A stretch of 25,914 bases of DNA from assembly GCA_018648945.1 (NCBI GenBank), contig JABGQJ010000019.1, forward strand, positions 1-25,914, given 5' to 3'. Origin of the DNA: Victivallales bacterium (GTDB taxonomy: Bacteria > Verrucomicrobiota > Lentisphaeria > Oligosphaerales > Lenti-02). Positions 1 through 9,136 of the stretch are shown in pieces; position 1 is the first letter of the stretch, and the number at the start of each line of letters is the position of its first letter. The position numbers and the translations under genes are program-made. The notes beneath the pieces were generated by a model, which saw nothing but the letters and a program-made list of their open reading frames with translations, was not told where the DNA came from and searched no databases.

Positions 1-293
1 TGCCGCACTTGCTCGCCGGTGACCATATCCGCCATCTCGCAGCCCGCGTCCAGGACCGGCATGAGGATCGTCTTGTCCGGGCTCAGGATCGAGGCGGTCT
101 CGGCCATGAAATGGACCCCGCAGAAGACCACCACGTCGGCCTCGATATGGGCGGCCTTCCGGCTCAACTGCAGCGAGTCGCCGGTGAAGTCGGCAATCTC
201 CTGAATCTCGTCTGGCTCGTAGTTGTGGGCCAGAATGGTGGCGTTCCGCTGCCGCTTCAGTTCATCGATGCGGGCGACCAGGTCAGGATTCAT
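1..293 (-). CDS. nadA: Quinolinate synthase NadA, first copy (partial, N-terminal 97 residues)
   Basis: NadA condenses iminoaspartate with dihydroxyacetone phosphate to quinolinate, the first committed product of de novo NAD synthesis, using a 4Fe-4S cluster. The ATG is at 293 reading leftwards and the frame stays open to the window edge. Visible motifs are ILAHNY near residue 20, [25 protein letters not shown] and AGCEMADM. The Cys of AGCEMAD (about residue 85) corresponds to the first cluster ligand. The start is set by AAGGA, which overlaps the TAA of larE, 8 nt before the ATG. Only 11 nt separate the two genes, so they are probably co-transcribed. By hand alignment about 72% of 87 residues match the second nadA (24708-25625), so this is a diverged paralogue. 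The remaining two cluster ligands lie outside the window. Confidence 0.93.
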   Translation of the reverse strand, partial: MNPDLVARIDELKRQRNATILAHNYEPDEIQEIADFTGDSLQLSRKAAHIEADVVVFCGVHFMAETASILSPDKTILMPVLDAGCEMADMVTGEQVR

Positions 294-304
294 CGTCGTC
301 TTCC

Positions 305-1129
305 TTAGTTGGGATTAAGGGCCTCGTTGAGCCGCCCGGTGCGATAGGGCAGCAGATCGACGGTGACATAGCGGAACCCGGCATCGACACCCGCCTTGTT
401 GATGAGGTCGCACCACGCGAGGTCCGCCACCTGCGCGCGGTGCCCAGCGGGGAGCTCGATGCGCACCAGATCCCCATGGTACCGCGCTCGGCAACCAATG
501 ATGCCACTTGCCTCGACTGCCTGTTCCATGGCTTCGACTTGCCGGAGCCGTCGGTCCGTGATCTCCTCGCCATAGGGGATGCGGGAAGCAAGGCACGCCG
601 CGGAAGGCAGATCGGCCGTCGGCAGACCCAACTGCCGGGAAACCGAGCGAATCCGGGCCTTGCCCCAGCCCAATTCCTGGAACGGACTACGTACGCCCAG
701 CTCGCGCACAGCGCGGGTGCCCGGCCGGTAGTCCGAGAGGTCGTCGGTATTGCCGCCATCGACGACCACGGCGAGCCCTTCCTGGGCTGCCATCTCGCCG
801 AGCCTCTCGAAGATGGCCCGCTTGCAGTGGTAGCAGCGGTCGGGCCCATTGGCCGCGAATTCCGGCAAGGAGAGCTGGTCGAAATCGACGAACCGATGCG
901 AGACCGCGAACTGCTCGCAGACCTCGCCAACCAGGCGTATCTCACGAGCCAGCATTGCCTGCGCCCGGACCGTGACGGCCAGGGCCTTGGGGCCCAATTC
1001 CTGCGCCGCAACCACGGCCAACAGCGTGCTGTCCACGCCGCCACTATAGGCCACCAGCACAGACTCCATCTCCCGTATGAGCGCTTGGAGCGCGCCCAAC
1101 TCGGTCGTATTCGTCTGGGGGGCGGTCAT
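305..1129 (-). CDS. larE: LarE-type ATP-dependent sulfur transferase (PP-loop family), copy 1
   Basis: Protein of 274 residues. LarE activates a carboxylated nicotinate mononucleotide with ATP and inserts sulfur during synthesis of the nickel-pincer nucleotide of lactate racemase. In Lactiplantibacillus the sulfur comes from the enzyme's own Cys176. Visible are the PP-loop SGGVDS (29-34), a CYHC pair (C99, C102), [16 protein letters not shown] (about 122-137), [10 protein letters not shown] with C179 at the sacrificial position, and YRTGRLNEA near the C-terminus. The ATG overlaps the cysK stop as ATGA (1126-1129), so translation is probably coupled, and nadA follows 11 nt downstream. Unlike the copy at 18848-19720, this one has no second Cys two residues before C179. 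Family assignment is firm. The exact substrate is inferred, because larB, larC and larA are not in the window. Confidence 0.9.
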   Translation of the reverse strand: MTAPQTNTTELGALQALIREMESVLVAYSGGVDSTLLAVVAAQELGPKALAVTVRAQAMLAREIRLVGEVCEQFAVSHRFVDFDQLSLPEFAANGPDRCYHCKRAIFERLGEMAAQEGLAVVVDGGNTDDLSDYRPGTRAVRELGVRSPFQELGWGKARIRSVSRQLGLPTADLPSAACLASRIPYGEEITDRRLRQVEAMEQAVEASGIIGCRARYHGDLVRIELPAGHRAQVADLAWCDLINKAGVDAGFRYVTVDLLPYRTGRLNEALNPN

Positions 1130-2055
1130 TTATCATCCTCGAACAGCCAGGTGGAAAGGTAGCGTTCCCCAGTGTCGCAGATGAGGGTCACGATCGTCTT
1201 CCCCTCGTTTTCGGGAAGTTGCGCGAGACGAACTGCGGCGGCCACGTTACCGCCGGCGGAAATACCGCAGAGGATTCCCTCTTCGCGGGCGAGCCGCTTG
1301 GCCATCGCGCCCGCTTCGGCAGCGGTGATCGTCACCACATCGTCGAGGAGATCCTGATCGAGCACCTCCGGAATGAAGCCCGCCCCAATTCCCTGAATCT
1401 TGTGCCCACCCGGTTTGCCACCCGAAAGGACCGGTGAATCCTCGGGTTCCACGGCGATGACCTGGATCTCGGGGTTGTGTTCCTTCAGGTAGCGCCCGAC
1501 GCCGGTCACGGTGCCCCCAGTACCCACGCCAGTCACAAACACATCCACCTCGCCTTCGGCCGCCCGCCAGATTTCGGGGCCAGTCGTGCGGTAGTGGACG
1601 CCTGGATTCGCCGGGTTGTCAAACTGCCCCGGCAGGAACGCGCCTGGGATCTCCTTGGCCAGTTCCTCGGCCTTCTGGATCGCTGCGGGCATCCCTCCCT
1701 TGGCTGGCGTCAACACCACCTCCGCCCCCAGGATCGCGAGCAGGCGGCGGCGCTCGATGCTCATGCTCTCGGGCATGGTCAGGATGAGTTTGTAACCCTT
1801 GGCGGCGGCGACGAAGGCCAAGCCAATGCCGGTGTTGCCGCTGGTTGATTCCACCAGCGTACCGCCAGGCTTCAGCAGGCCATCCTTCTCGGCGGCCTCG
1901 ACCATGGCCGCCGCAATCCTGTCCTTCACGCTGCCCAGCGGGTTGCGGGATTCCATTTTCACAAGAACGCGGGCGTTGGCTCCGTCCACGACCCGCTGAA
2001 TCCGCACCAGCGGGGTATTCCCCACTGAATCCACGATGCTTTCATACACTCTCAT
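1126..2055 (-). CDS. cysK: Cysteine synthase (O-acetylserine sulfhydrylase), copy 1
   Basis: Protein of 309 residues, a PLP enzyme that makes cysteine from O-acetylserine and sulfide. Motifs: SVGNTPLVRI (10-19), NPLGSVKDR with the PLP lysine at K44, STSGNTGIGLAF, the phosphate loop [40 protein letters not shown] and the ending [16 protein letters not shown]. An open frame continues upstream to a TTG, but the ATG at 2055 is chosen because AGGAGA lies 7 nt before it and MRVYESIVDSVGNTPL is the usual family N-terminus. It is the first gene of a cysK-larE-nadA cluster and overlaps larE by 4 nt. The 66-nt gap upstream shows no clear terminator, so it may share a transcript with the TPR gene. It differs clearly from the second cysK (21279-22238), which has SVKCR instead of SVKDR. 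Confidence 0.95.
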   Translation of the reverse strand: MRVYESIVDSVGNTPLVRIQRVVDGANARVLVKMESRNPLGSVKDRIAAAMVEAAEKDGLLKPGGTLVESTSGNTGIGLAFVAAAKGYKLILTMPESMSIERRRLLAILGAEVVLTPAKGGMPAAIQKAEELAKEIPGAFLPGQFDNPANPGVHYRTTGPEIWRAAEGEVDVFVTGVGTGGTVTGVGRYLKEHNPEIQVIAVEPEDSPVLSGGKPGGHKIQGIGAGFIPEVLDQDLLDDVVTITAAEAGAMAKRLAREEGILCGISAGGNVAAAVRLAQLPENEGKTIVTLICDTGERYLSTWLFEDDK

Positions 2056-2121
2056 GGCGCCGTCTCCTGGCTTTCTGCTGCCACCGACTCGGCGAGCGCC
2101 AGAAGGGCTGCCCAATCAGTG

Positions 2122-4791
2122 CTAATCTTCGAGGTGATGCAGGCGTCCTAGCTCTTCGTGCTTCTTAAGAGCTTCCCCGGCGGTGGGGATTCCGCTGCCC
2201 GCGATGCGCTTGTAGACACGCCACGCCCGCATGATGTTGCTTTCTCCGCCCTCCAACTGCAGCAGACGTGCCGCATCGTAGCCGCTACGGGCGAAATAAA
2301 ACCAATCTCGCACCCTGTCTTTGCTGACCCCCATCTCGTAGCGGATCACGACCGACATGTAGCAGTCGATGGCGTCTCGGCGCTTCTCCGGGCCCTGCAT
2401 CTCGTAACATTTCGCCAGACGATAGGTCGCGACTTCGCGGATATCGCGGGAAGCCCCCTTCGTGTCGATGATCGCTTGGAAGCAGGACACGGCATCCTTG
2501 AGGTTCGCCTGATCCGTGGCGGCCAGACTGTAGAACATCTCTCCCTGCCGCCCCAAGGCGGCCAAGCCCTGCGGCGTGTTCCCAGCCAGCTCGCGAGCAC
2601 GGGCGAAATGCTGGATGGCGGTCGCGTACTCACCGTCGCGAGAGAGAATGTCCCCGGTCAGCAGTTCGGCCTTGGACAGGGTGACATCCGAAGGTTTCGG
2701 AGAAGTCATCGCCTGGAGGCTGGCAAGGAGCTCCGAAGCGGTGGTGAAGCGCTGAATCTGGTAGGCGCAATAGGCGGCCTCATACAGGGCGACGGGGGCC
2801 AGCGTAGAGGTCGGGTGCTTTGCCTTCAGCTGCGCGAAATACCCCATGCTCTTCTCATACTCGCCGGCATTGGCATAGTGGTCTCCCAACCACATCAGCA
2901 CATCGACGGCCAGCGGCAAGAGCGGGAATTTCTCCAGGAAGATGGTCCCGTCCGCAATGGCGTTCTCGAAATCCGCCCGGTAGAAATGCAGGCGCGTGCG
3001 CTGGTAGATGGCCTGCGGGTAGAGGGCGGAGTCCGGGTGCTCTCCGATGAGGGTTCCCAGGGCCTTCACGGCCTCCAGGATCTTCTCCGCTCCCTCGGCC
3101 GCATTGGCACCTTCCATGAGTGCCCGAGGCACCGAGTTGGACTTGGGGTGATGGACGACGAACCCGCTCAGCGTGTCGAAGGCTTGCGCATAGTCCCCGG
3201 CGCTGTCCGCGCCATGACGTTGTGCGATGCCGTACTCCAGCTCGGCCGTCTCCGCTTCCGTGCTCTGCGGGAAATCCTTGAGGAACCGCTGGTAGCTGCT
3301 TGCCGCCTGGTCGAAGAGTTTGGCCTCGAACCGGGATCGTCCTTCGAGCAGGCGCCCCCGTTCGGCTTGGTCGGAGGCGGGATAGCGGTCGGCGACAGAC
3401 CCGAAGAAGCCGGCTGCCTGCACATAGTTCTTGACATGGAAGGCGGTGTCTCCGGCCAGAGTCAAGGCCTGGGCCTTCTGGTTCGGGGTCGAACCAAGCC
3501 CCTCGCCCTCGGCGAAGGTCTTGATGCCCTGGTCGAACTGACCCGCATCCCGGAAACACCATCCTCGGCTCACGCAGGCACGGTAGCGGAAGCCAGGGGC
3601 AGCCTTCTCGTTGGCCATGACTTGGCCAAAATAGTCGCCTGCGGTCATGTACTTCTGAGTTGACCGGAGAAGTTCGGCCAGCTTGATGATCACCGGCACG
3701 ATCTCGAGACGGCTGGGATACTCCTTCTTGAACGTCTCCAGCGTGTCGATGGCGAGGGCCGTCTTCTCCAGAGCGATCTGGCATTCGGCCACCGTCAGCA
3801 TGCTCTGCACCCGGTCCTCCTCATTGACTGCCAGTCCCACGGCATCGGGGAGCACCAGCAGCGCATCGTCGTAGCGGCGGGCCCCAATCAGGCCCCCGCC
3901 GAGGGAGAACGCGGTAAGCCACCAGGACTGCTCGGGGCGCCGGGGACGTTCGCCGCTGATGCTGCGATAGGCGACCATGGCCTCGTCAAGCTTCCCCATA
4001 TGGGCGAGCACAAGGACGCGCTGACGTCCCACTTCCGCAGCCGGGGCTTCGGGATGCAGCTGGGTGATGTCCTTCAGCAGGGCCTCCGCCTCGGTGAACT
4101 TGCCGGTGGACACATACGCGCGGACCAGCAGCTGCCGGACCTTGAGCAGGCCCTTGGCCTTGGGAAACTCCCGGACGATCGTGACCAGCGCCGCCTCGGC
4201 CTCGGGCCACTGGTCCATCTTGACATAGGCATCCGCCAACAGGCGCAACGTCATGCGACGGTACTCGGCGTCCAACCCCGGCTTGAGCAGCGCACTCCCC
4301 TGTTCGCTGGCAAGCTTCGGCTTGCCCATCCCCAGCAGCGTGGCCGCACGGCAATAGGCAAGGGCGTTCTTGTAGTCGGCATCCTGCAAGCCCGGGCTGT
4401 CCTTCTGATGCCGGTCCAGGGCCAGGGAGGCAAGATCCGGCTTGCCATCGAGCAGGCAGGCCCGGGCCAGGTATACAGTCGCGTCGGCGAACTGTGGTTC
4501 CGATGTCCCCGCCAGTTTGCGGTACTCGGTGAAGAACTTGATCGCCGTCGTGTACACCCCAATGTCAAGCGCCCGCTGCCCACGCTCGCGCGCCTGGTAC
4601 ATCAGTTCCTCACGCGTCGGCACGGGTGGCACCGGCTCTACCCCTGGTGCGGCTGGTGCGGCCCCGGCCGGCGCAGGAGCCACCACCGCCGGTTGGGAAT
4701 GGCACCACATGCATGCCAGCAGGAGGACCGAGCCCCAGAGCCGCCACCCGCTATAGAGGATGGCCTTGGTTCGCACGGTTGTCTTCTTCAT
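2122..4791 (-). CDS. Large exported TPR-repeat protein
   Basis: Protein of 889 residues. The N-terminus has positive charges and a hydrophobic stretch (about 10-28). C27 in LLLAC could be a lipobox cysteine with a non-ideal -2 residue, so it is either a lipoprotein or a secreted/anchored protein. A Pro/Ala-rich linker follows (about 33-58). The rest is helical with many TPR-like units, for example YTTAIKFFTEYRK, WPEAEAALVTIVREFPKAKG, FTEAEALLKDITQLHPEAP, FDQAASSYQRFLKDFPQST and YEKSMGYFAQLKAKHPTST. The xxFPxS/HPxS pattern at repeat ends is typical of periplasmic TPR proteins of the YbgF/BamD kind. It probably acts as a periplasmic scaffold. No catalytic motif was seen and the partner is unknown. 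It reads toward cysK and is divergent from the beta-helix gene at 4998. Confidence 0.85.
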   Translation of the reverse strand: MKKTTVRTKAILYSGWRLWGSVLLLACMWCHSQPAVVAPAPAGAAPAAPGVEPVPPVPTREELMYQARERGQRALDIGVYTTAIKFFTEYRKLAGTSEPQFADATVYLARACLLDGKPDLASLALDRHQKDSPGLQDADYKNALAYCRAATLLGMGKPKLASEQGSALLKPGLDAEYRRMTLRLLADAYVKMDQWPEAEAALVTIVREFPKAKGLLKVRQLLVRAYVSTGKFTEAEALLKDITQLHPEAPAAEVGRQRVLVLAHMGKLDEAMVAYRSISGERPRRPEQSWWLTAFSLGGGLIGARRYDDALLVLPDAVGLAVNEEDRVQSMLTVAECQIALEKTALAIDTLETFKKEYPSRLEIVPVIIKLAELLRSTQKYMTAGDYFGQVMANEKAAPGFRYRACVSRGWCFRDAGQFDQGIKTFAEGEGLGSTPNQKAQALTLAGDTAFHVKNYVQAAGFFGSVADRYPASDQAERGRLLEGRSRFEAKLFDQAASSYQRFLKDFPQSTEAETAELEYGIAQRHGADSAGDYAQAFDTLSGFVVHHPKSNSVPRALMEGANAAEGAEKILEAVKALGTLIGEHPDSALYPQAIYQRTRLHFYRADFENAIADGTIFLEKFPLLPLAVDVLMWLGDHYANAGEYEKSMGYFAQLKAKHPTSTLAPVALYEAAYCAYQIQRFTTASELLASLQAMTSPKPSDVTLSKAELLTGDILSRDGEYATAIQHFARARELAGNTPQGLAALGRQGEMFYSLAATDQANLKDAVSCFQAIIDTKGASRDIREVATYRLAKCYEMQGPEKRRDAIDCYMSVVIRYEMGVSKDRVRDWFYFARSGYDAARLLQLEGGESNIMRAWRVYKRIAGSGIPTAGEALKKHEELGRLHHLED

Positions 4792-4844
4792 CGCGGCAGC
4801 TACTCTCAGCTAGTGGTCGGCCCGGAGCGGGTCGCATCCGAGCG

Positions 4845-4873
4845 TTGAAATCGGCAATCCACTACTGTATCTC
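4845..4873 (+). promoter_or_regulatory. Candidate sigma70-type promoter for the beta-helix gene
   Basis: TTGAAA at 4845-4850 and TATCTC at 4868-4873 are separated by 17 nt in the 206-nt divergent gap between the TPR gene and the beta-helix gene. The -10 match is moderate. Transcription would begin roughly 115 nt before the ATG at 4998. No other structure stands out in the gap. Confidence 0.35.
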
Positions 4874-4997
4874 TGGAACGCGGGAGTTACAGCAATGCAG
4901 GCGGACTTCCCGAGAGGCGGAATGCGGCTTGACCGCTCGCCTTGCAGGAGAGACATTGTCTGCCATGCCCGTGTGTCCCACACCGAGGAACCCAATC

Positions 4998-7661
4998 ATG
5001 CGATCCCTACGTTCCGCCGCCGTGTGTCTGCTGATCGGTGCGGGGTGCGCGTTCGTGCCCATGGCAGAGGCGCAGGTTCCGGCCCCCATCCACGTGTCGC
5101 CAGACGGCAACGACGCCGGTGACGGCGGCATCCAGGCGCCACTGCGGACCCTGCAACGGGCTCAGGGAATGGCCCGGCAACGGCGACGCGCCATGCCCCA
5201 ACTTCCGGTCACCGTGCTCCTCCGCGGCGGAGTCTACGAGCTTCCCGCGACGTTGCTGTTCACGCCGGGAGATTCCGGGGACGTGCGCTACGCGGCCCAT
5301 CCTGGCGAGAGGCCGGTCATCTCCGGCGGCACCCGCATCCGGGGCTGGCAACGGGTGGATCAGAGCACCTGGATGGCAGACCTGCCGGCGGAACTGGCTG
5401 CCAAGCCCCCGCGCCGACTGTATGTAGACGGTCTGCGACGAACGCTGGCCCGAACTCCCAACAGCGGCGAGTACTTCCGGGTCCTTGGCCCCCCACTGGC
5501 AATCGCCGATCCCGCCACCGGGGAGGAAGTGAACCCCACCAAACGCGCCTTTGTGTTCAAGGAAGGCGATCTGCGGGCATGGCCGCGCCTGCAGGAGATC
5601 AACGCCGTGGTGATGAAGAACTGGGAATCCGCCATCCTGCCCATCCAGAGTGTGGATGAAGCCACCCGCATGGTGGTCTTCCGCGGCCCCATGAAATGGG
5701 CGATGGTACGGGGATCCCGATACTATGTGGAGGGCTTCCGGGAAGCCCTGGATGCCCCCGGCGAGTGGTGGGTGGACCGGGAGAAGGGCGTGCTCTACTA
5801 CCGGCCACTTCCCGGCGAGGACATGGAGAAGGCGCGCGTGGTCGCCCCTCGCCTTGCCCAACTGGTGGTAATGAAGGGCGAACCGGCGGCCGGTCGCTAC
5901 GTGGAGGGCCTCACCTTCGAGGGGCTGACCTTTGCCCACACCGACAACCCCGTCCCCGACACGGGGCACAGCGACTGGCAGGCCGCCGTGACCATCCCCG
6001 CCGCCATTCAGGCCGACGGCACGCGCAAGGTACAGATTCTCCGTTGCGACGTCCGGAACATCGGTTGGTACGGGATCTGGTTCCGGCGCGGTTGCTCCGA
6101 AAACCGGATCGAGCAATGCGAACTGCGCGACCTCGGGGCCGGCGGGGTGCGCATCGGCGACCAGGGCCGCCAGAAAGGCACGAATGCCACCCATCACAAC
6201 ACGGTCCACAACAACTTCATCCACGACGGTTCGACCGACTACTACGGGGCGATCCCCCTCTGGGTCGGCCAGGCCAGCGACAACAGGTTGACGCACAACG
6301 AAATCTGCGATTTCAACTACACCGGCATCTCAGTCGGCTGGAGTTGGGGCTTTGCCGAGACCACCTGCCACCGCAACGAGATCGCTTGGAACCATCTCCA
6401 CCATCTGGGGCGCAATGTGCTCTACGACATGGCGGCCATCTACACGCTCGGGATCTCCACCGGCACCACCATCCACCACAACCACATTCACCATATCTGG
6501 GGATTTGTCGAGGGGTACGGCGCGGGGGGGATCTATCCGGACGAGGGAAGCAGCGGCCTGTTGATCGAGAACAACCTGGTCTACCTCACCCAGAACGGGG
6601 GACTCACCGTCCATTACGGCAAGGAGAACATGGTCCGCAACAACATCTTCGCCCTCGGCCAGCGGTCTCAGATCCATCTGGGACGGGCGGACAAGGGCTC
6701 GAGCCAGACCTTGCTCAACAACATCATCTACTACTCCGAAGGCGGGCTCTACCAACGCATGAGCGAGCTGCACACCGGGAACAACCTCTACTGGCACACC
6801 GATGGCCCGGAAGCCATCGAGTTCCCCGGCGCTCTCGATCTCGCAGGTTGGCAGAAGAAGGGCAATGACGAGGGGTCGGTGGTCGCCGATCCGCTGTTTG
6901 TGAACCCCAAGGCGTTCGATTTCCGGTTGCGCCCCGAGTCCCCTGCCCTGGGGCTTGGCTTCAAGCCCTTCGATATCGCCGCTGCCGGCCTGGTCGGTGC
7001 TGATTGGCGAGCGCGCGCGACGGCGATCAAGCGCCAGAAACTGGACCGCCTCCCCGAGAAGGAACGGATCGCCCAGCCGCCGCTGCATGCAGACATGGAA
7101 GGCATGGCTCTCGGCAAGCCGCCCTCCTTCGGCACCGTATACGGCAAGACCCCGACCGCTGGCATCACGGTCTCCGATCAGCAAGCGGCAGGTGGCACGC
7201 GCAGTCTGCGCTTCCAGGACGGGCCGGAGGTGAAGCAATCCTACAACCCGCATCTCTACTACGGAGCCGGGCTCATTGGCAAGCACCTAGCTGGCAGCTT
7301 CGACCTTTTCCTGGAACCGGGGGCTGTCTTCACACACCAGTGGCGATACGGTATCGGCTCCTTCGTCGGTGGCGTCACCTTCCAGGCGAGGGCAGACGGC
7401 AAGGCGACGGTCAACGACACGGTCATCTGCGCGACCCCCGCAGGTACGTGGCTCCACGTCGAGATGGCCGCCGACATGCGGAATCCTGCGCTCAAGACCT
7501 GTTGGGCTACAGTAACGGTGGCCGGCAAGCCGATTGCCAAGGCAGAGGCGAAGGTCACGACTCGGTTCAAGGCCATGGATTGGGTCGTGTTCGTCTCCGA
7601 CGCCACGGTCAAGACAGGATTCTACCTGGACAACATCGTCCTCGAAGCGAAGAACGAATAG
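4998..7661 (+). CDS. Exported right-handed parallel beta-helix protein, GH141-like
   Basis: Protein of 887 residues. The ATG at 4998 is chosen because GAGGAA sits 7 nt upstream and it opens directly into a signal peptide (MRSLRSAAVCLLIGAG..., about 1-25). The start of the mature protein (IHVSPDGNDAGDGG, PLRTLQRAQ, VLLRGGVYELPATL, YAAHPGERPVISGGTRIRGW) and the later GEWWVDREKGVLYYRPLPGE follow the pattern known from GH141-type glycosidases and related beta-helix proteins. Between about 285 and 610 there are many Asn/His-rich helix rungs (HNTVHNNFIHDG, HHNHIHHIWG, IENNLVYLTQNGGL, VRNNIFALG). From about 695 a C-terminal beta-sandwich resembling a LamG/carbohydrate-binding fold follows. Likely role: polysaccharide cleavage or binding in the periplasm or outside the cell. 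Substrate and catalytic residues cannot be named from sequence alone. The Fe-ADH gene starts 29 nt downstream. Confidence 0.88.
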   Translation: MRSLRSAAVCLLIGAGCAFVPMAEAQVPAPIHVSPDGNDAGDGGIQAPLRTLQRAQGMARQRRRAMPQLPVTVLLRGGVYELPATLLFTPGDSGDVRYAAHPGERPVISGGTRIRGWQRVDQSTWMADLPAELAAKPPRRLYVDGLRRTLARTPNSGEYFRVLGPPLAIADPATGEEVNPTKRAFVFKEGDLRAWPRLQEINAVVMKNWESAILPIQSVDEATRMVVFRGPMKWAMVRGSRYYVEGFREALDAPGEWWVDREKGVLYYRPLPGEDMEKARVVAPRLAQLVVMKGEPAAGRYVEGLTFEGLTFAHTDNPVPDTGHSDWQAAVTIPAAIQADGTRKVQILRCDVRNIGWYGIWFRRGCSENRIEQCELRDLGAGGVRIGDQGRQKGTNATHHNTVHNNFIHDGSTDYYGAIPLWVGQASDNRLTHNEICDFNYTGISVGWSWGFAETTCHRNEIAWNHLHHLGRNVLYDMAAIYTLGISTGTTIHHNHIHHIWGFVEGYGAGGIYPDEGSSGLLIENNLVYLTQNGGLTVHYGKENMVRNNIFALGQRSQIHLGRADKGSSQTLLNNIIYYSEGGLYQRMSELHTGNNLYWHTDGPEAIEFPGALDLAGWQKKGNDEGSVVADPLFVNPKAFDFRLRPESPALGLGFKPFDIAAAGLVGADWRARATAIKRQKLDRLPEKERIAQPPLHADMEGMALGKPPSFGTVYGKTPTAGITVSDQQAAGGTRSLRFQDGPEVKQSYNPHLYYGAGLIGKHLAGSFDLFLEPGAVFTHQWRYGIGSFVGGVTFQARADGKATVNDTVICATPAGTWLHVEMAADMRNPALKTCWATVTVAGKPIAKAEAKVTTRFKAMDWVVFVSDATVKTGFYLDNIVLEAKNE

Positions 7662-7690
7662 CCTCCCCCTACAACTCAGGAAATACTCCC

Positions 7691-8875
7691 ATGATCCCCG
7701 GCTTCAACTTCTTCATGCCCACCCGCATCGTCTTCGGCCCCGGCAAGCTGGCCGAACTCGCAGAACTCCCCCTGCCCGGCTGCAAGGCCCTGATCGTCAT
7801 CGGGGCCGGCGGCTCCATGCGGCGGCTCGGCTACCTCGAACGGGTCCAGGCCCTGCTCGCCGGACGCGATGTCGAGAGCGTCGTCTTCGACAAGATTCTG
7901 CCCAACCCCGTGTCCGAGCATGTGGCCGAAGGCGCGGCCATGGCCCGCGACACAGGCTGCGACTTCGTGATCGGCCTCGGCGGCGGCAGCAGCATGGACA
8001 GCGCCAAGAGCATCGCCGTCATGGCCAAGAACCCCGGCGAGTACTGGGACTATATCGGTGGCGGCAGCGGCAAAGGGATGGATCCCGCCGAGGGCGCACT
8101 ACCCATTGTCGCCATCACCACCACCGCCGGGACGGGAACCGAGGCCGACCCCTGGACCGTGATCACCAAGACCGAGACCAACGAGAAGATCGGTGCGGGC
8201 TGGGACTTCACCTTCCCCACCCTCTCCATCGTCGATCCCGAGCTGATGCTCACCGTCCCGCCCCACCTCACCGCCTTCCAAGGCATGGATGCGTTCTTCC
8301 ACGCTGCCGAGGGCTACCTGGCCAACATCGCCAACCGAGCCAGCGACAGCTATGCGCTCGACACCATCGGTTTGGTGGCCAAGTGGTTGCCGATCGCGGT
8401 TGCCGATGGCAGCAACCTGGATGCCCGCACCGCGTTGGCCTGGGCCAACACCTCCGCCGGCATCGTCGAATCCCTCTCCTGCTGCATCTCCCACCACAGC
8501 CTCGAGCACGCCATCAGCGCCCATCACCCGGAACTACCGCACGGGGCGGGGCTGACCATGACCTCCATCGCCTACTTCACCAAACTCGCGGAAAAGGCTC
8601 CCGAACGCTTCCCCGCCATGGCCCGGGCCATGGGAGAGGACGTGGATGCCTTGCCCGAAGCCGAACGGCCCGACGCCTTCATCACCGCCCTGCGCAAGCT
8701 GATCGCGGCGATCGGGCAGGCGGAACTCAACTTGGCAAGCTATGGCATCTCGGCCGACGAGGCGGACGTCATCGCCCGCAACTCCATGGACACCATGGCT
8801 GGACTCTATGCACTGGATCCAGCTGAAATGACCCCCGACGATGTGGCCGATGTCTTCCGCGCTTGCTTCCCCTAG
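7691..8875 (+). CDS. Iron-containing alcohol dehydrogenase
   Basis: Protein of 394 residues of the group III (Fe-ADH) family, NAD(P)-dependent reduction or oxidation of an aldehyde/alcohol. Visible are FMPTRIVFGPGKLAEL at the N-terminus, the nucleotide-binding loop GLGGGSSMDSAKS (about 97-109), TTTAGTGTEAD, and a complete set of metal ligands: D200 and H204 in GMDAFFHAAEGY, H269 in HHSLEH and H284 in LPHGAG. The start at 7691 follows CAGGAAA with about 9 nt spacing, 29 nt after the beta-helix gene, suggesting one transcript. The family includes FucO (lactaldehyde reductase), butanol and 1,3-propanediol dehydrogenases. The substrate cannot be decided here. A sugar-derived aldehyde would fit the neighbour. 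Confidence 0.92.
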   Translation: MIPGFNFFMPTRIVFGPGKLAELAELPLPGCKALIVIGAGGSMRRLGYLERVQALLAGRDVESVVFDKILPNPVSEHVAEGAAMARDTGCDFVIGLGGGSSMDSAKSIAVMAKNPGEYWDYIGGGSGKGMDPAEGALPIVAITTTAGTGTEADPWTVITKTETNEKIGAGWDFTFPTLSIVDPELMLTVPPHLTAFQGMDAFFHAAEGYLANIANRASDSYALDTIGLVAKWLPIAVADGSNLDARTALAWANTSAGIVESLSCCISHHSLEHAISAHHPELPHGAGLTMTSIAYFTKLAEKAPERFPAMARAMGEDVDALPEAERPDAFITALRKLIAAIGQAELNLASYGISADEADVIARNSMDTMAGLYALDPAEMTPDDVADVFRACFP

Positions 8876-8907
8876 CTCCTGGTTCCGCGCACCACGAGAG
8901 ATGGGTC

Positions 8908-8949
8908 GACAGGCCGGCTACTGCATGCTACCTTACCGGCTGGCCTGTC
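8908..8949. repeat. Inverted repeat / stem-loop after the alcohol dehydrogenase gene
   Basis: GACAGGCC (8908-8915) and GGCCTGTC (8942-8949) form a perfect 8-bp stem, with further partly wobble pairing inside. It lies 33 nt after the ADH stop. No T-run follows, so it is either a weak or Rho-assisted terminator or an mRNA end-stabilising structure. The rest of the 154-nt gap to the small basic gene holds nothing else clear. Confidence 0.5.
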
Positions 8950-9029
8950 TGGTTGCCCTGCGCCTGCAGACCAGTACGCGACACGAACTCACTGTCCCTT
9001 CAGATAGATCACGACCAAGGAGATTCGAC

Positions 9030-9125
9030 ATGGGCAAGCAGACCAACAAGCTTAAGAAGCGCACTCGGCGGAAACGGTACCTGGAACGCAAGAAGGCGCG
9101 GGCCAAATTGGCCATGAAGCGCTAG
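9030..9125 (+). CDS. 31-residue, highly basic small protein
   Basis: The ORF starts MGKQTNKLKKRTRRKRY, and 17 of its 31 residues are Lys or Arg. AAGGAG/AGGAGA lies 6 nt before the ATG at 9030, and a perfect 10-bp terminator hairpin begins 12 nt after the stop, so the unit is bounded by its own signals. No hydrophobic segment and no Cys are present. Most of it is likely a single basic helix. Size, charge and proximity to a housekeeping gene suggest an RNA- or ribosome-associated peptide comparable in style to small ribosomal proteins such as THX. I do not recognise a named family with certainty. Longer frames covering this DNA lack an equally good ribosome site. Being a real gene is well supported; the function is inferred. 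Confidence 0.8.
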   Translation: MGKQTNKLKKRTRRKRYLERKKARAKLAMKR

Positions 9126-9136
9126 CTTCCCTCCCC

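Noticed and set aside
2056..2115. Upstream TTG start for cysK copy 1
   Set aside because: Adds 20 non-conserved residues; the ATG at 2055 has AGGAGA at ideal spacing and the family N-terminus.
2158..3663. Long plus-strand ORF (501 codons) opposite the TPR gene
   Set aside because: Lies antisense to a well-supported repeat protein, has no recognisable motifs and arises from GC-rich codon bias.
4626..4997. N-terminal extension of the beta-helix gene
   Set aside because: Runs antisense into the TPR gene and has no ribosome site; the ATG at 4998 has GAGGAA and a signal peptide.
5007..6296. Long minus-strand ORF opposite the beta-helix gene
   Set aside because: Shadow of the coding strand; no ribosome site or domain pattern, and the beta-helix frame has a signal peptide and family motifs.
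7534..8826. 430-codon frame overlapping the alcohol dehydrogenase
   Set aside because: Arg/His-rich, out-of-frame reading of the Fe-ADH gene, whose motifs and metal ligands are complete in the other frame.
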